Source: Helicobacter cetorum (GTDB lineage Bacteria > Campylobacterota > Campylobacteria > Campylobacterales > DZAY01). Taken from it: a DNA stretch of 42,606 bases. A program made the translations under genes and the position numbers. Where the stretch lies: NCBI GenBank assembly GCA_022729735.1, contig DZAY01000021.1:1-42606 (forward strand), given 5' to 3'. A model generated the notes under the pieces. It did no database searches. It had not been told where the DNA came from and saw only the letters and a program-made list of their open reading frames with translations. Positions 8,513-15,338 of this stretch are shown here, piece by piece (the first letter of the stretch is position 1; each line of letters begins with the position of its first letter).

Positions 8513-8591
8513 GGTCATGTCTCATATTTTATAAATTTATAAAATAAGCAAACAATAAGTCTTAAGAGATTAAAATTCAGGTAGTTAGAAG
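8513..8591 (+). repeat. Direct repeat copy B (intact)
   Basis: A 79-bp unit with parts matching 7571-7589 and 7699-7748. It contains the CTTAAG-centred core AATAAGTCTTAAGAGATT. Here the two parts are contiguous, so this is probably the undisrupted form. Confidence 0.8.
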
Positions 8592-8600
8592 GAATTTTAA

Positions 8601-8787
8601 ATAACCTGAGTTCGGGATAAGAAAAGGTGCAAATAGCCATAAATAGGGACTATGAATATTAATATTTTCTTAAAGTATAATATTTAGAGGTAATTATATT
8701 ATATTCAAGTTATTGTTGATTTTATACTATTGTGTAAAGCCCTATCTTTAGAGCTTTGTTTAGTTGCTTATCCCGAATTGAGGTTAT
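8601..8787. mobile_element. MITE-like element or insertion-sequence remnant
   Basis: The ends are 21-bp inverted repeats, ATAACCTGAGTTCGGGATAA (from 8601) and its near-complement ending at 8787, matching at 19 of 21 positions. Similarity continues weakly inward to an ATAGGG block on each side. The 187-bp interior has no coding capacity, so it could only move with a transposase supplied elsewhere. No clear target-site duplication is visible. The parent insertion sequence was not identified. Confidence 0.65.
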
Positions 8788-8793
8788 ATAATA

Positions 8794-8808
8794 ATAGTAG
8801 GGGATTGA
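8794..8808 (+). repeat. Left inverted repeat flanking the restriction-modification pair
   Basis: AATAGTAGGGGATTG here is the complement of CAATCCCCTGCTATA at 11134-11148 (13 of 15 positions). The pair brackets the endonuclease and methyltransferase genes. It is short and could be chance. Confidence 0.4.
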
Positions 8809-8816
8809 ACAGTTAG

Positions 8817-9809
8817 TTAAAAAGTTTTAATAGTTTTTAACCATTCTTTATAAGTTGAAATATTTGTAAAAAATGCTTCTTCTCTATGTGAACTTTTTGC
8901 CATATCTTTTGTTTCATATATTGTCCAGTAGTTATTAAATATTTCTTTTGCTTTTTCTCCAAATTCTCTTACAAAAAGTCCATTTCCCTCTTTTAAATTA
9001 GATATATTATTTTCTGAACCAATATTTTTTGTATTTCCACTTCCTGGTCTATCAATAGCTATTCTCCATTTTTCTTGAATAAAAAAATCAAAATCCATTA
9101 CAACAGATTTAATATTGGTGAAATTTTCTAAATTATAAACTTCAGTTTCGCTTATTATAAAACTATCAACTTCTTTTCTATTATCTTCATTAAGTTCTAT
9201 ATCTTCTTTAAATTCAGAAACAAAACTTTCCCATATTTCTTCAGAAGGTTCATTTATATATTTAATAACTATATCTCTTTTTTTTGAATTGAATTTTATA
9301 TTTTTTTTATTGAAATAATCTTCAATTAAAGTAATATCAGTTCTTGAATATATTATTCCAAATACATAATGTTCTTTATATTCGTTATATTTATAAAGTG
9401 TATTTTTATTTGAATCACGATTTCTAAAATATCCTGTAAATGCCCCAAGAGTCATTCCATTAACAGTAGTTGAACTTTTTCTATATGTGCTTTTTAAATC
9501 AATAGCATATTTTTCGTAAGTTGCTTTATCTATAAATGTAATATCTGGATAATAATTTTGGTGAGGAGATAACTTTAACTCATAATTATTGATTTTAGCA
9601 AATTCTAAAAACTTAGGAAAAATCATTAATTCAATAATTTTAGAAACAACTTTAGTATCTATACTAATTGAATAAATATTTCTATAATAGTCTATAAATC
9701 CTTTAACAGTCCAATCTGGACTATTAGGAATTGTTAATGCTTTTGTTAGCTCTGGAATAAACTTATTAAACTTTTCTTTAAAGCCTTCTTCTTCAATAAT
9801 TTTCACCAT
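8817..9809 (-). CDS. EcoRV-like type II restriction endonuclease
   Basis: Starting at the ATG at 9809 (strong GAGGAG 8 bases upstream) the protein has 330 residues. It lines up with EcoRV along its length: DTKVVSKIIELM near 51-62, the catalytic YYPD (D89) and AIDLKS (D104, K106) matching EcoRV D74/D90/K92, a MTLGAFTGYFRN segment like the EcoRV Q-loop, and GSGNTKNIGS, nearly the EcoRV recognition loop GSGNTTNIGS. It should therefore cut GATATC; this is inferred from similarity. The open frame continues upstream to 9932, overlapping the methyltransferase end, and that extension looks helix-turn-helix-like, but the ribosome site and the EcoRV length favour 9809. Base use is more AT-rich than in flanking genes, suggesting transfer. 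Confidence 0.9.
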   Translation of the reverse strand: MVKIIEEEGFKEKFNKFIPELTKALTIPNSPDWTVKGFIDYYRNIYSISIDTKVVSKIIELMIFPKFLEFAKINNYELKLSPHQNYYPDITFIDKATYEKYAIDLKSTYRKSSTTVNGMTLGAFTGYFRNRDSNKNTLYKYNEYKEHYVFGIIYSRTDITLIEDYFNKKNIKFNSKKRDIVIKYINEPSEEIWESFVSEFKEDIELNEDNRKEVDSFIISETEVYNLENFTNIKSVVMDFDFFIQEKWRIAIDRPGSGNTKNIGSENNISNLKEGNGLFVREFGEKAKEIFNNYWTIYETKDMAKSSHREEAFFTNISTYKEWLKTIKTF

Positions 9810-9921
9810 GTATAATTCTCCTCTTTTATTATAATCATTTATTTTTTTAATAATATATTTATATGAAATATTAAAATCTTTAGCAATTTCTTTGATTTTT
9901 GATATACATAAATATATATAA

Positions 9922-10968
9922 TTATTTTCCAATGATTAAAACTTCTTTTAAATTTTGTTTTTTTGATAAAACATATTGATAGTCAATTTTTTCAATATCA
10001 ATTTTTTTATTATATTTTTCTAAAATCGAACATATTTCTTTAATACTTGGTATTCCATCATCTCGATATGAAATTATAATTATGCTTTTTAAAAATTTTT
10101 CGATTAGTTTTTCAAAACCATTTAAAATATTTTTTTTATCTTCCCATATATTATAATTTGATATTAATTTTTTATTCTTTGAATTATAATCAATACTATC
10201 ACTCCAATTTTTATAGTCAGTTAGACCAATTAAAAAATGATAAAAATCTCTATAATGAGTTAATGTTCCTTTTTTTGGAATATATGGTGTATCTATATAA
10301 ACTAAATCTGGTGATATATCCAAATCAAAAATATCTTTACAATATGCTATATTTTTTTTCTTATTATCAAATATTGAATTATTTATTTCTCGAATAAATT
10401 TTCTAAAATGTAATTCAAATGGTTTATCCCACGTAGTCTTATTTCCGAAATTTCTTTCTACTACTGAAGTTCTAACATATAAATTTTTTCTATGAAATAG
10501 ATTATAAGGTCTTTTAGATATTGCTGATTGATAAATTGCCCATAAAAACATGGCTTTTTTATTTTCATTTTCTAGTTCGTGTATATTTTGAATAACAATA
10601 TCTAACCATCTATTTTCTTCTGTTAAAAAATAAATATCTTCAAAGGTTCTTTCAATAAAATTATCATAGATAAAATTTTCTTTTTTTCTAAGAATTTCGT
10701 TGATTTCTTCTTCTGTAATTTTTTCATTATTATTTTCTATTAGAGCTTTTGCTATATAGTAGTTAAAATTTAAAATATCATTTGAATAAACTATTTTTCC
10801 CATTTCTTTTAATACATATGATATAGAAGAAGTTCCTGAAAAAGCGTCTAAAGCAGTACTGAAATTTAATTTATATAGAGTATGACTTATCCAATTTCTT
10901 AATTTACATTTACTTCCTTGATATCTTGTAGTTGGAAAACGATTAAAATTATCTATTGCTTTCGTCAT
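9922..10968 (-). CDS. D12-class adenine-N6 DNA methyltransferase of the EcoRV-like system
   Basis: The 348-residue protein belongs to the MethyltransfD12 (Dam/M.EcoRV) class: TRYQGSKCKLRNWI (SAM-binding motif X) near 14-27, LDAFSGTSSISYVL (motif I), and YIDTPY as the catalytic motif IV, in which Thr replaces the first Pro of the usual DPPY. It should methylate the adenine of the partner endonuclease's site and protect the host. It precedes the endonuclease on the same strand. A minus-strand TATAAT lies about 40 bases upstream. The gene is strongly AT-rich. The only GATATC I could find in the window (10920-10925) falls in the codons of the RYQ motif. No controller (C) protein gene is present. 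Confidence 0.9.
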   Translation of the reverse strand: MTKAIDNFNRFPTTRYQGSKCKLRNWISHTLYKLNFSTALDAFSGTSSISYVLKEMGKIVYSNDILNFNYYIAKALIENNNEKITEEEINEILRKKENFIYDNFIERTFEDIYFLTEENRWLDIVIQNIHELENENKKAMFLWAIYQSAISKRPYNLFHRKNLYVRTSVVERNFGNKTTWDKPFELHFRKFIREINNSIFDNKKKNIAYCKDIFDLDISPDLVYIDTPYIPKKGTLTHYRDFYHFLIGLTDYKNWSDSIDYNSKNKKLISNYNIWEDKKNILNGFEKLIEKFLKSIIIISYRDDGIPSIKEICSILEKYNKKIDIEKIDYQYVLSKKQNLKEVLIIGK

Positions 10969-11241
10969 ATATTTTAGAACCCTGAAAATTATTTATAATA
11001 AACCCAATTATATTTAAAGTTTAATTATTATATTGTTAATAAATAGTTTTTTCTCAAAATAGAAAATCCGATGAAAATTAAAGTTAACCTTAAACAATAA
11101 TTTTTGGAAAGATATTTACTTTTGCTAATTATCCAATCCCCTGCTATAATTACATTAATATTTTATTAAATGAAAATATAGTGTTTAAAAGAGATTATAA
11201 AGTTATAAATAAATCTAAAACAAAAAATTTTAATTATTAAT
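10969..11241. other. Intergenic stretch between methyltransferase and nif operon end
   Basis: About 270 AT-rich bases. It includes the likely methyltransferase promoter and, at 11134-11148, the right inverted repeat CAATCCCCTGCTATA. The island's right boundary is the start of the 54-bp gene-tail repeat at 11242. No gene seen. Confidence 0.65.
11134..11148 (-). repeat. Right inverted repeat flanking the restriction-modification pair
   Basis: CAATCCCCTGCTATA is the inverted partner of 8794-8808 (13 of 15 positions). Together they enclose the EcoRV-like pair. Confidence 0.4.
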
Positions 11242-11295
11242 CTCACCCAAACAGTCCTCCAAATCTGCTTTTTTGCTTTTCTAAAAGTTGTGCAA
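11242..11295 (-). repeat. 54-bp direct repeat, right copy (gene 3' end)
   Basis: Matches 7617-7670 at 51 of 54 bases in the same orientation. This copy is continuous with the intact gene. The pair bounds a 3.6-kb segment containing all the accessory genes. Confidence 0.85.
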
Positions 11296-11500
11296 TTTCA
11301 TCAATATCAACTTTTCCAAAATATACCATATCAAATAGTTTCATTAAAGGTTCGCGACAACAGCTTTTGTTACAGCCTGTTACAAGTTTTTTGGCATGTT
11401 TGTAAGGCAATTCGGTATTTAGAAAAATATCAATTGCCTCTTTTATAGTTTTGTTTCCACACTCACAAATGATTAAATTCTCTTTTTCGAGTGTTTCCAT
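11243..11500 (-). CDS. Cys-rich small protein of the nif operon (85 aa), unknown
   Basis: I do not recognise this family. From the ATG at 11500, which lies 4 bases after the DUF683 gene stop, it has 85 residues with cysteines in two groups: C12 and C14 (CEC) and C43, C47, C48 (CNKSCC). This spacing could bind a metal or Fe-S cluster; that is inference. The C-terminus is basic and Gly-rich (KSRFGGLFG). A longer frame reaches 11557 but overlaps the DUF683 gene. It is the last gene of nifB-nifV-GNAT-DUF683, so a role in cofactor or Fe-S handling for nitrogenase is plausible. The last 54 bases are repeated at 7617-7670 and form the island boundary. Confidence 0.7.
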   Translation of the reverse strand: METLEKENLIICECGNKTIKEAIDIFLNTELPYKHAKKLVTGCNKSCCREPLMKLFDMVYFGKVDIDEIAQLLEKQKSRFGGLFG

Positions 11501-11504
11501 GAGT

Positions 11505-11693
11505 TTATAAGTTATGCTCTTTTTGGAAAGCTTCAACTTTTTTACAAGCATCTGCAACTTTTTTTGATAGCTCTAATAAATCATTGTAATCAGTCCAAAG
11601 TCTATCTTCTACAATGTCATGAATTGCTCCAGCAAATTCAATCGCTTCTCTTTTGAGTTTTGCTAACTCTTTTTTTAACTCTTTCTCTTCCAT
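11505..11693 (-). CDS. DUF683 / CCE_0567-type nif-associated small protein
   Basis: The 62-residue protein is almost all helical: KELKKELAKLKREAIEF, then AIHDIVED and a second helix LLELSKKVADACKKVEAFQ. This matches the small DUF683 (CCE_0567-like) proteins found in nif clusters, which form helical hairpins and are reported as metal-binding, with unknown exact role. The His-Asp in AIHDIVED fits the conserved 'HDLAED' of the family. It follows the GNAT gene after 18 bases and precedes the Cys-rich gene by 4 bases, so all three are likely one transcript from the nifB promoter. An AAAAAGGAG ribosome site precedes it. Confidence 0.85.
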   Translation of the reverse strand: MEEKELKKELAKLKREAIEFAGAIHDIVEDRLWTDYNDLLELSKKVADACKKVEAFQKEHNL

Positions 11694-11711
11694 TTTTGCT
11701 CCTTTTTAAAT

Positions 11712-12548
11712 TTATCCACAAATACCTGCACTTCCAAATCCATAAATAGCATCAAAATTTATTTTTAATCCATCTCCTAAAACCATTAAAGATGTTCTAT
11801 TTATGATTGAAAAACCGTAATGTTTATATAGATTTTCCATCTCTTTTGAATGGAGTGGAATATCTGCATATATATTTTTCAAACCTCTTTTATATAAGAC
11901 ACCTCTAAGCAATCTTTCAGCATCCATATAAGCCCCAACTTTAACCAAAAATGGTCCAATAAAAAGCGAACTGAAAACCATTTTTGAGTGCAAAAAACCG
12001 TTTTGTGTTGCTAAAATCAGAGAGCTATGAGCGATTAAATCTTCTTTTAGATAAGTAGTTCTATCATCTTTATAAATTTGATTATCAAGAGTGTAAATTA
12101 GTTTAAAACTATCTTTTTGCAACTCTTTTGCATAGTTTGAGTTAAATTTAAAGTTTATCTCTTTCGATTCTCTAAAAACTCTACCTATTTCAATCACTCT
12201 ATTAAATCCAAAAGATGAATAAAATTTCTCAACTTCTTGATTTGCAACTAAATATATAACTTTTTCTTCCAACTCTAATGCTCTTAATAAAGTTTTAAAA
12301 AGTCTTTTGCCAACTCCTTGTTTGCGATAATTGGACTTTACAAAAAAGTTATTAATCCAAGCACTATGCAAGTGAGTATATCCCATAATAGCACCCACAA
12401 AAAAATCTCCATCATAAGCACCATAACATAAATGTGGAAATCTTTTGTAAATTGTCATTAGTTGATGTTTATCAGCAATCCAATTTTCTAATCTTACAAG
12501 TAACACAAGCTCATCAATATCTTGTTCTCTTAACCACTTAATAGTCAT
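11712..12548 (-). CDS. GNAT-family N-acetyltransferase in the nif operon
   Basis: This 278-residue protein has a GNAT domain in its N-terminal half, with the acetyl-CoA loop YRKQGVGKRLFKTLL near residues 75-89 and FYSSFGFNRV later. The C-terminal half repeats the GNAT pattern weakly (AERLLRGVLYKRG, LYKHYGFSIINRTSLMV), so it is probably a tandem-GNAT protein with one degenerate half. The end, IYGFGSAGICG, is Gly-rich. The start overlaps the nifV stop by four bases, indicating coupling. The acceptor is unknown. Its place between nifV and the DUF683 gene suggests a link to nitrogen fixation, but nothing in the sequence names the substrate. Confidence 0.8.
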   Translation of the reverse strand: MTIKWLREQDIDELVLLVRLENWIADKHQLMTIYKRFPHLCYGAYDGDFFVGAIMGYTHLHSAWINNFFVKSNYRKQGVGKRLFKTLLRALELEEKVIYLVANQEVEKFYSSFGFNRVIEIGRVFRESKEINFKFNSNYAKELQKDSFKLIYTLDNQIYKDDRTTYLKEDLIAHSSLILATQNGFLHSKMVFSSLFIGPFLVKVGAYMDAERLLRGVLYKRGLKNIYADIPLHSKEMENLYKHYGFSIINRTSLMVLGDGLKINFDAIYGFGSAGICG

Positions 12549-13651
12549 CTGTTTCTCAAATATAGCTCTTTTAACTCACTCTCATTCAAAACTCTTTTAC
12601 GATTTGTAACAATCTCTCTAATTTCTGGAATTAAATCTTTTACACTATCTTTTGTGGTGTGAATTCCTTTTTTGTCAAGATGAAACAAAATTGTGCTACT
12701 TCCAGAGTGTTTTCCAATTGGATAATATCTATTTGCTCCAACATCTTTTGGTGTAAATGGTTCATAAGAGCTACTATTTTTTATAACTCCATCAGAATGA
12801 ATTCCACTCTCGTGTGCAAAAATTCTTTTTCCAATAATTGGTGCATTTGGTGCAACTTTTAGATTTGAAGCATTTGATACAACTTTTACAAGTTTTTTTA
12901 CAACTTCAGCATTGAACTCTCTTTTATCATTGAATAAATGAATAAAAGACATCAAAATTTGCTCAAAAGAAGCATTTCCAGCTCGCTCACCAAGTCCAAT
13001 TACAGTTGTATTTACAGATTTTGCACCAGCTTCAACTCCTGCTATCGCATTTGCAGTTGCCATTCCGAAATCATTGTGTGTGTGCATCTCTATTTCTAAA
13101 TTTAGAGTTACTAACTCTTTTATGATATTATAAGTTTTAATAGGTGTCAAAATCCCAACTGTATCACAATATCTAAATCTATCAGCACCTAAACTTTTAG
13201 AAATAGTTATAATTTCCTTCAAAAAATCTAAATCTGCCCTCGAGCTATCTTCGCCTCCAACAGAAATAAATAAATTCTCTTTTTTTGCTAACTCTACTGA
13301 TTCAATTAGATTTTTTATAACTCTATTTTTATCTCCACCAAATTTTACATCAATTAAAATATTTGATACAGGAATTGATATATCAACTGCCTTAACTCCA
13401 CTAAGAAGGGAGCTTTCAATATCTCCAATCGTTGCTCTATTCCAGCTCATAACTCTATTTGGAAGATTTAAAGCTACTATTTCCCTAATATCTTCTATCT
13501 CTTTTTTTCCCATTGCAGGAATGCCAACTTCAAGTTCATTCACTCCAGCAAGAGAGAGAAGTTTTGCAATTTCAAGCTTCTCTTTTGTATTAAATGCTAC
13601 ATAAGGTGCTTGTTCTCCATCTCTTAGAGTGGTATCATTAATTAGCAACAT
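12545..13651 (-). CDS. nifV: Homocitrate synthase NifV
   Basis: The 368-residue enzyme condenses acetyl-CoA with 2-oxoglutarate to give homocitrate, the organic ligand of the nitrogenase FeMo cofactor. The DRE-TIM motifs are clear: NDTTLRDGEQAPYVAF at the N-terminus, the metal-binding EMHTHNDFGMA, TTVIGLGERAGNA, and HESGIHSDG. The related 2-isopropylmalate synthase has an extra C-terminal regulatory domain that is missing here, which together with the nif context favours NifV. It overlaps the nifB end by 14 bases and the GNAT start by four, so translation of the operon is tightly linked. Confidence 0.94.
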   Translation of the reverse strand: MLLINDTTLRDGEQAPYVAFNTKEKLEIAKLLSLAGVNELEVGIPAMGKKEIEDIREIVALNLPNRVMSWNRATIGDIESSLLSGVKAVDISIPVSNILIDVKFGGDKNRVIKNLIESVELAKKENLFISVGGEDSSRADLDFLKEIITISKSLGADRFRYCDTVGILTPIKTYNIIKELVTLNLEIEMHTHNDFGMATANAIAGVEAGAKSVNTTVIGLGERAGNASFEQILMSFIHLFNDKREFNAEVVKKLVKVVSNASNLKVAPNAPIIGKRIFAHESGIHSDGVIKNSSSYEPFTPKDVGANRYYPIGKHSGSSTILFHLDKKGIHTTKDSVKDLIPEIREIVTNRKRVLNESELKELYLRNR

Positions 13652-14996
13652 CTCTTAAACCAAAAAAGTGAGAGTTTAGAGCTACTAAAACATCATCGAT
13701 ATTTTGATATGCAAACCCTTCTTCAAAACTTAATCCAAGTTTAGATAATTCGCTCATTGGACACTCTCCAATTTTCACAGTAACCAACATTTTTACATCT
13801 CTAAGAGCAATTTTTATACTATCAATTGGATTATTACTGCCACAATTTTCAGCACCTAAACAGTATGGAGTAACGGTTCTCTCTTCTATAATTGTAGCTC
13901 CAAATTTATCAAGCTCATAAATTAAAAATGATTTAGAGCTTCCAAAATGCTCATTTACGGTAATTTTATCTGATGAAGAGATAGCAACTCTTATCTTTTT
14001 ATTTGCTCTTTTAAACTCTTCTATTTTCTCTTTTCTATCAACTCTATCTTTTAAGTTATACTCGCTAACCAACTCTTCTATCTCTGCATTTGCAAAACTC
14101 TCTAACTCAAAATCACTGCTTTTATCTTCGCCTAAAAGTCCAATAGCATCGGCTCTACACTGTTTGCAATGAGTCATTAAATCCATATTCATACCACACA
14201 TCTCTTGTGCAATTTGTAACTCTTCTTCAGTTGCACTTGGAACTCCATCGAGTCCAAATTTTGTGCCAAACTCTGGCTCTGATAATAGAGGCATAATATT
14301 ATGCAAAAATACACCTAATTCTTTTAATTTTTTAGATACATTAACCAACTCTTTATCATTAATATTTGGAATTAATACAGAGTTTGCTTTTATTAATACA
14401 CCTTTGCTAACTGCTAATTTAATCCCTTCTAACTGTCGCTCTAATAAAAGTTTAGCACCTTCAACTCCAGTGTATCGCTTTTTAGAGATAGTATCATAAA
14501 CCCACGGATAAATTTTTGCACCAATTTCTGGGTCTGTTGTATTAATAGTTACAGTTATATGATCAACTCCAGCATTTACTAACTCATCTACATAAAAAGG
14601 GAGAGCTAAACCATTTGTAGATACACAAAGTCGTAAATCTGGTGCATATTTTTTAATCAATTCAAATGTTTCAAATGTAGCCTTAGGATTTGCTAAAGCA
14701 TCACCCGGTCCTGCAATTCCAACAACTGATAAATTTCTAATTTTAGAACCAACAAATAGCACTTTTTTTAAACCATTAATTGGATTTAACTTTTGACTCG
14801 TAACCCCTGGTCTTGACTCATTTGAGCAGTCATACTTTCTATTACAGTAGTTGCATTGAATATTACAAGCTGGTGCTACTGGTAAATGAATTCTTGCATA
14901 ACTATGATGAGCATCTTTTGAATAACATGGATGATTATAAATCATCTCCTCAACACTATTTGGATTAAAACTTTGAGTATCACAACCACAACCCAT
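13638..14996 (-). CDS. nifB: Nitrogenase FeMo-cofactor biosynthesis protein NifB
   Basis: This 452-residue radical-SAM enzyme fuses two [4Fe-4S] units and inserts a carbide to make NifB-co, the core of FeMo-co. The radical-SAM cysteines are C44, C48 and C51 in CNIQCNYCNRKYDCS, and NifB-specific segments such as SRPGVTS, VVGIAGPGDALANP and the C-terminal-half CKQCRADAIGLLGED are present. A NifX-like cofactor-carrier domain spans about 325-445 (RVAISSSDKITVNEHFG, CLGAENCG). AAAGGAG lies 6 bases before the ATG. It heads the minus-strand operon and has a sigma-54 promoter candidate about 25 bases upstream of the start codon. Confidence 0.97.
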   Translation of the reverse strand: MGCGCDTQSFNPNSVEEMIYNHPCYSKDAHHSYARIHLPVAPACNIQCNYCNRKYDCSNESRPGVTSQKLNPINGLKKVLFVGSKIRNLSVVGIAGPGDALANPKATFETFELIKKYAPDLRLCVSTNGLALPFYVDELVNAGVDHITVTINTTDPEIGAKIYPWVYDTISKKRYTGVEGAKLLLERQLEGIKLAVSKGVLIKANSVLIPNINDKELVNVSKKLKELGVFLHNIMPLLSEPEFGTKFGLDGVPSATEEELQIAQEMCGMNMDLMTHCKQCRADAIGLLGEDKSSDFELESFANAEIEELVSEYNLKDRVDRKEKIEEFKRANKKIRVAISSSDKITVNEHFGSSKSFLIYELDKFGATIIEERTVTPYCLGAENCGSNNPIDSIKIALRDVKMLVTVKIGECPMSELSKLGLSFEEGFAYQNIDDVLVALNSHFFGLRDVAN

Positions 14997-15029
14997 CTTC
15001 TACTCCTTTTAACTTATTTAGTTTTATAG

Positions 15030-15046
15030 TTGCATATTTCGTTCCA
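15030..15046 (-). promoter_or_regulatory. Candidate sigma-54 promoter of nifB
   Basis: On the minus strand TGGAACGAAATATGCAA has GG and GC 10 bases apart and uses TGGAAC, the -24 form common in Campylobacterota. The -12 part is ATGCA rather than TTGCA. The start point would be near 15021, giving a leader of about 24 bases with the ribosome site inside. Confidence 0.65.
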
Positions 15047-15062
15047 TGGAATAAAATATGCA
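15031..15062. repeat. 32-bp palindrome between nifB and ferredoxin
   Basis: Outer arms TGCATATTT / AAATATGCA surround a central TTCCATGGAA. The symmetry arises because two sigma-54-type promoters point away from each other and share the CCATGG centre. A separate dimeric regulator could also bind it. Confidence 0.8.
15047..15062 (+). promoter_or_regulatory. Candidate sigma-54 promoter of the ferredoxin gene
   Basis: TGGAATAAAATATGCA on the plus strand again has GG-N10-GC. The start point would be near 15073, 28 bases before the ATG. It is a weaker consensus match than the nifB side. Confidence 0.5.
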
Positions 15063-15100
15063 CAATTTAGTTGTATTAATTTTAATCAAAAGGATTGGTC

Positions 15101-15301
15101 ATGGCTGTATATATTATTGATAGTTGTATTTCTTGTGGAGCATGTATTGATGAGTGTCCAAATGGGGCGATTTTGGATAATGATGATAATCCAGAAGGAA
15201 AAGATATATATTTTGTAGTAGAGGCTAAATGTGATGAATGTGGAGGAAAACCAAGCTGTATAGCTGTTTGTCCAGAGGATTCTATTAAAAAGCCGAAATA
15301 A
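15101..15301 (+). CDS. 2[4Fe-4S] ferredoxin linked to nitrogen fixation (FdxN-like)
   Basis: From the ATG at 15101 (AAAAGGA 6 bases upstream) the protein has 66 residues. Cluster one uses C9, C12, C15 and C19 in CISCGACIDECP; cluster two uses C44, C47, C53 and C57, the wider Cys spacing seen in FdxN-type and related bacterial ferredoxins. It is a small cytoplasmic electron carrier. Divergent from nifB and sharing its promoter region, it is likely to supply electrons for nitrogenase or for NifB chemistry; the exact partner is inferred. A hairpin follows the stop, separating it from clpX. Confidence 0.9.
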   Translation: MAVYIIDSCISCGACIDECPNGAILDNDDNPEGKDIYFVVEAKCDECGGKPSCIAVCPEDSIKKPK

Positions 15302-15317
15302 GGGAGATTTTTCTCCC
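15302..15317 (+). terminator. Hairpin after the ferredoxin gene
   Basis: GGGAGA (15302-15307) pairs with TCTCCC (15312-15317) around TTTT. The T-tract after it is weak (ACTATTT), so some read-through into clpX is possible. Confidence 0.6.
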
Positions 15318-15338
15318 ACTATTTAAAAAGGATAAAAG

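Larger units (their letters stand above)
8430..8816. other. Gene-free stretch with repeat and MITE-like element
   Basis: About 390 bases between the antitoxin and the restriction endonuclease. It holds the antitoxin promoter area, direct repeat copy B (8513-8591), an inverted-repeat-bounded element (8601-8787) and a short inverted repeat (8794-8808) matched beyond the methyltransferase gene. No reading frame with support was seen. Confidence 0.7.

Noticed and set aside
9810-9932. N-terminal helix-turn-helix-like extension of the endonuclease frame
   Set aside because: The frame is open, but it overlaps the methyltransferase end, has no ribosome site, and a strong GAGGAG precedes the internal ATG at 9809, which also gives an EcoRV-like length.
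8817-10968. Phase variation by homopolymer tracts in the EcoRV-like genes
   Set aside because: Runs of 7 to 9 A or T occur, but both genes are intact and such runs are common in AT-rich DNA; no mixed-length evidence is available.
8817-11241. Hidden controller (C) protein gene of the restriction system
   Set aside because: No helix-turn-helix reading frame of suitable size was found next to the two genes on either strand.
15031-15062. Operator for a dedicated dimeric repressor of the nif genes
   Set aside because: The symmetry is explained by two sigma-54 elements with exact GG-N10-GC spacing on each strand. A repressor is possible but not needed.
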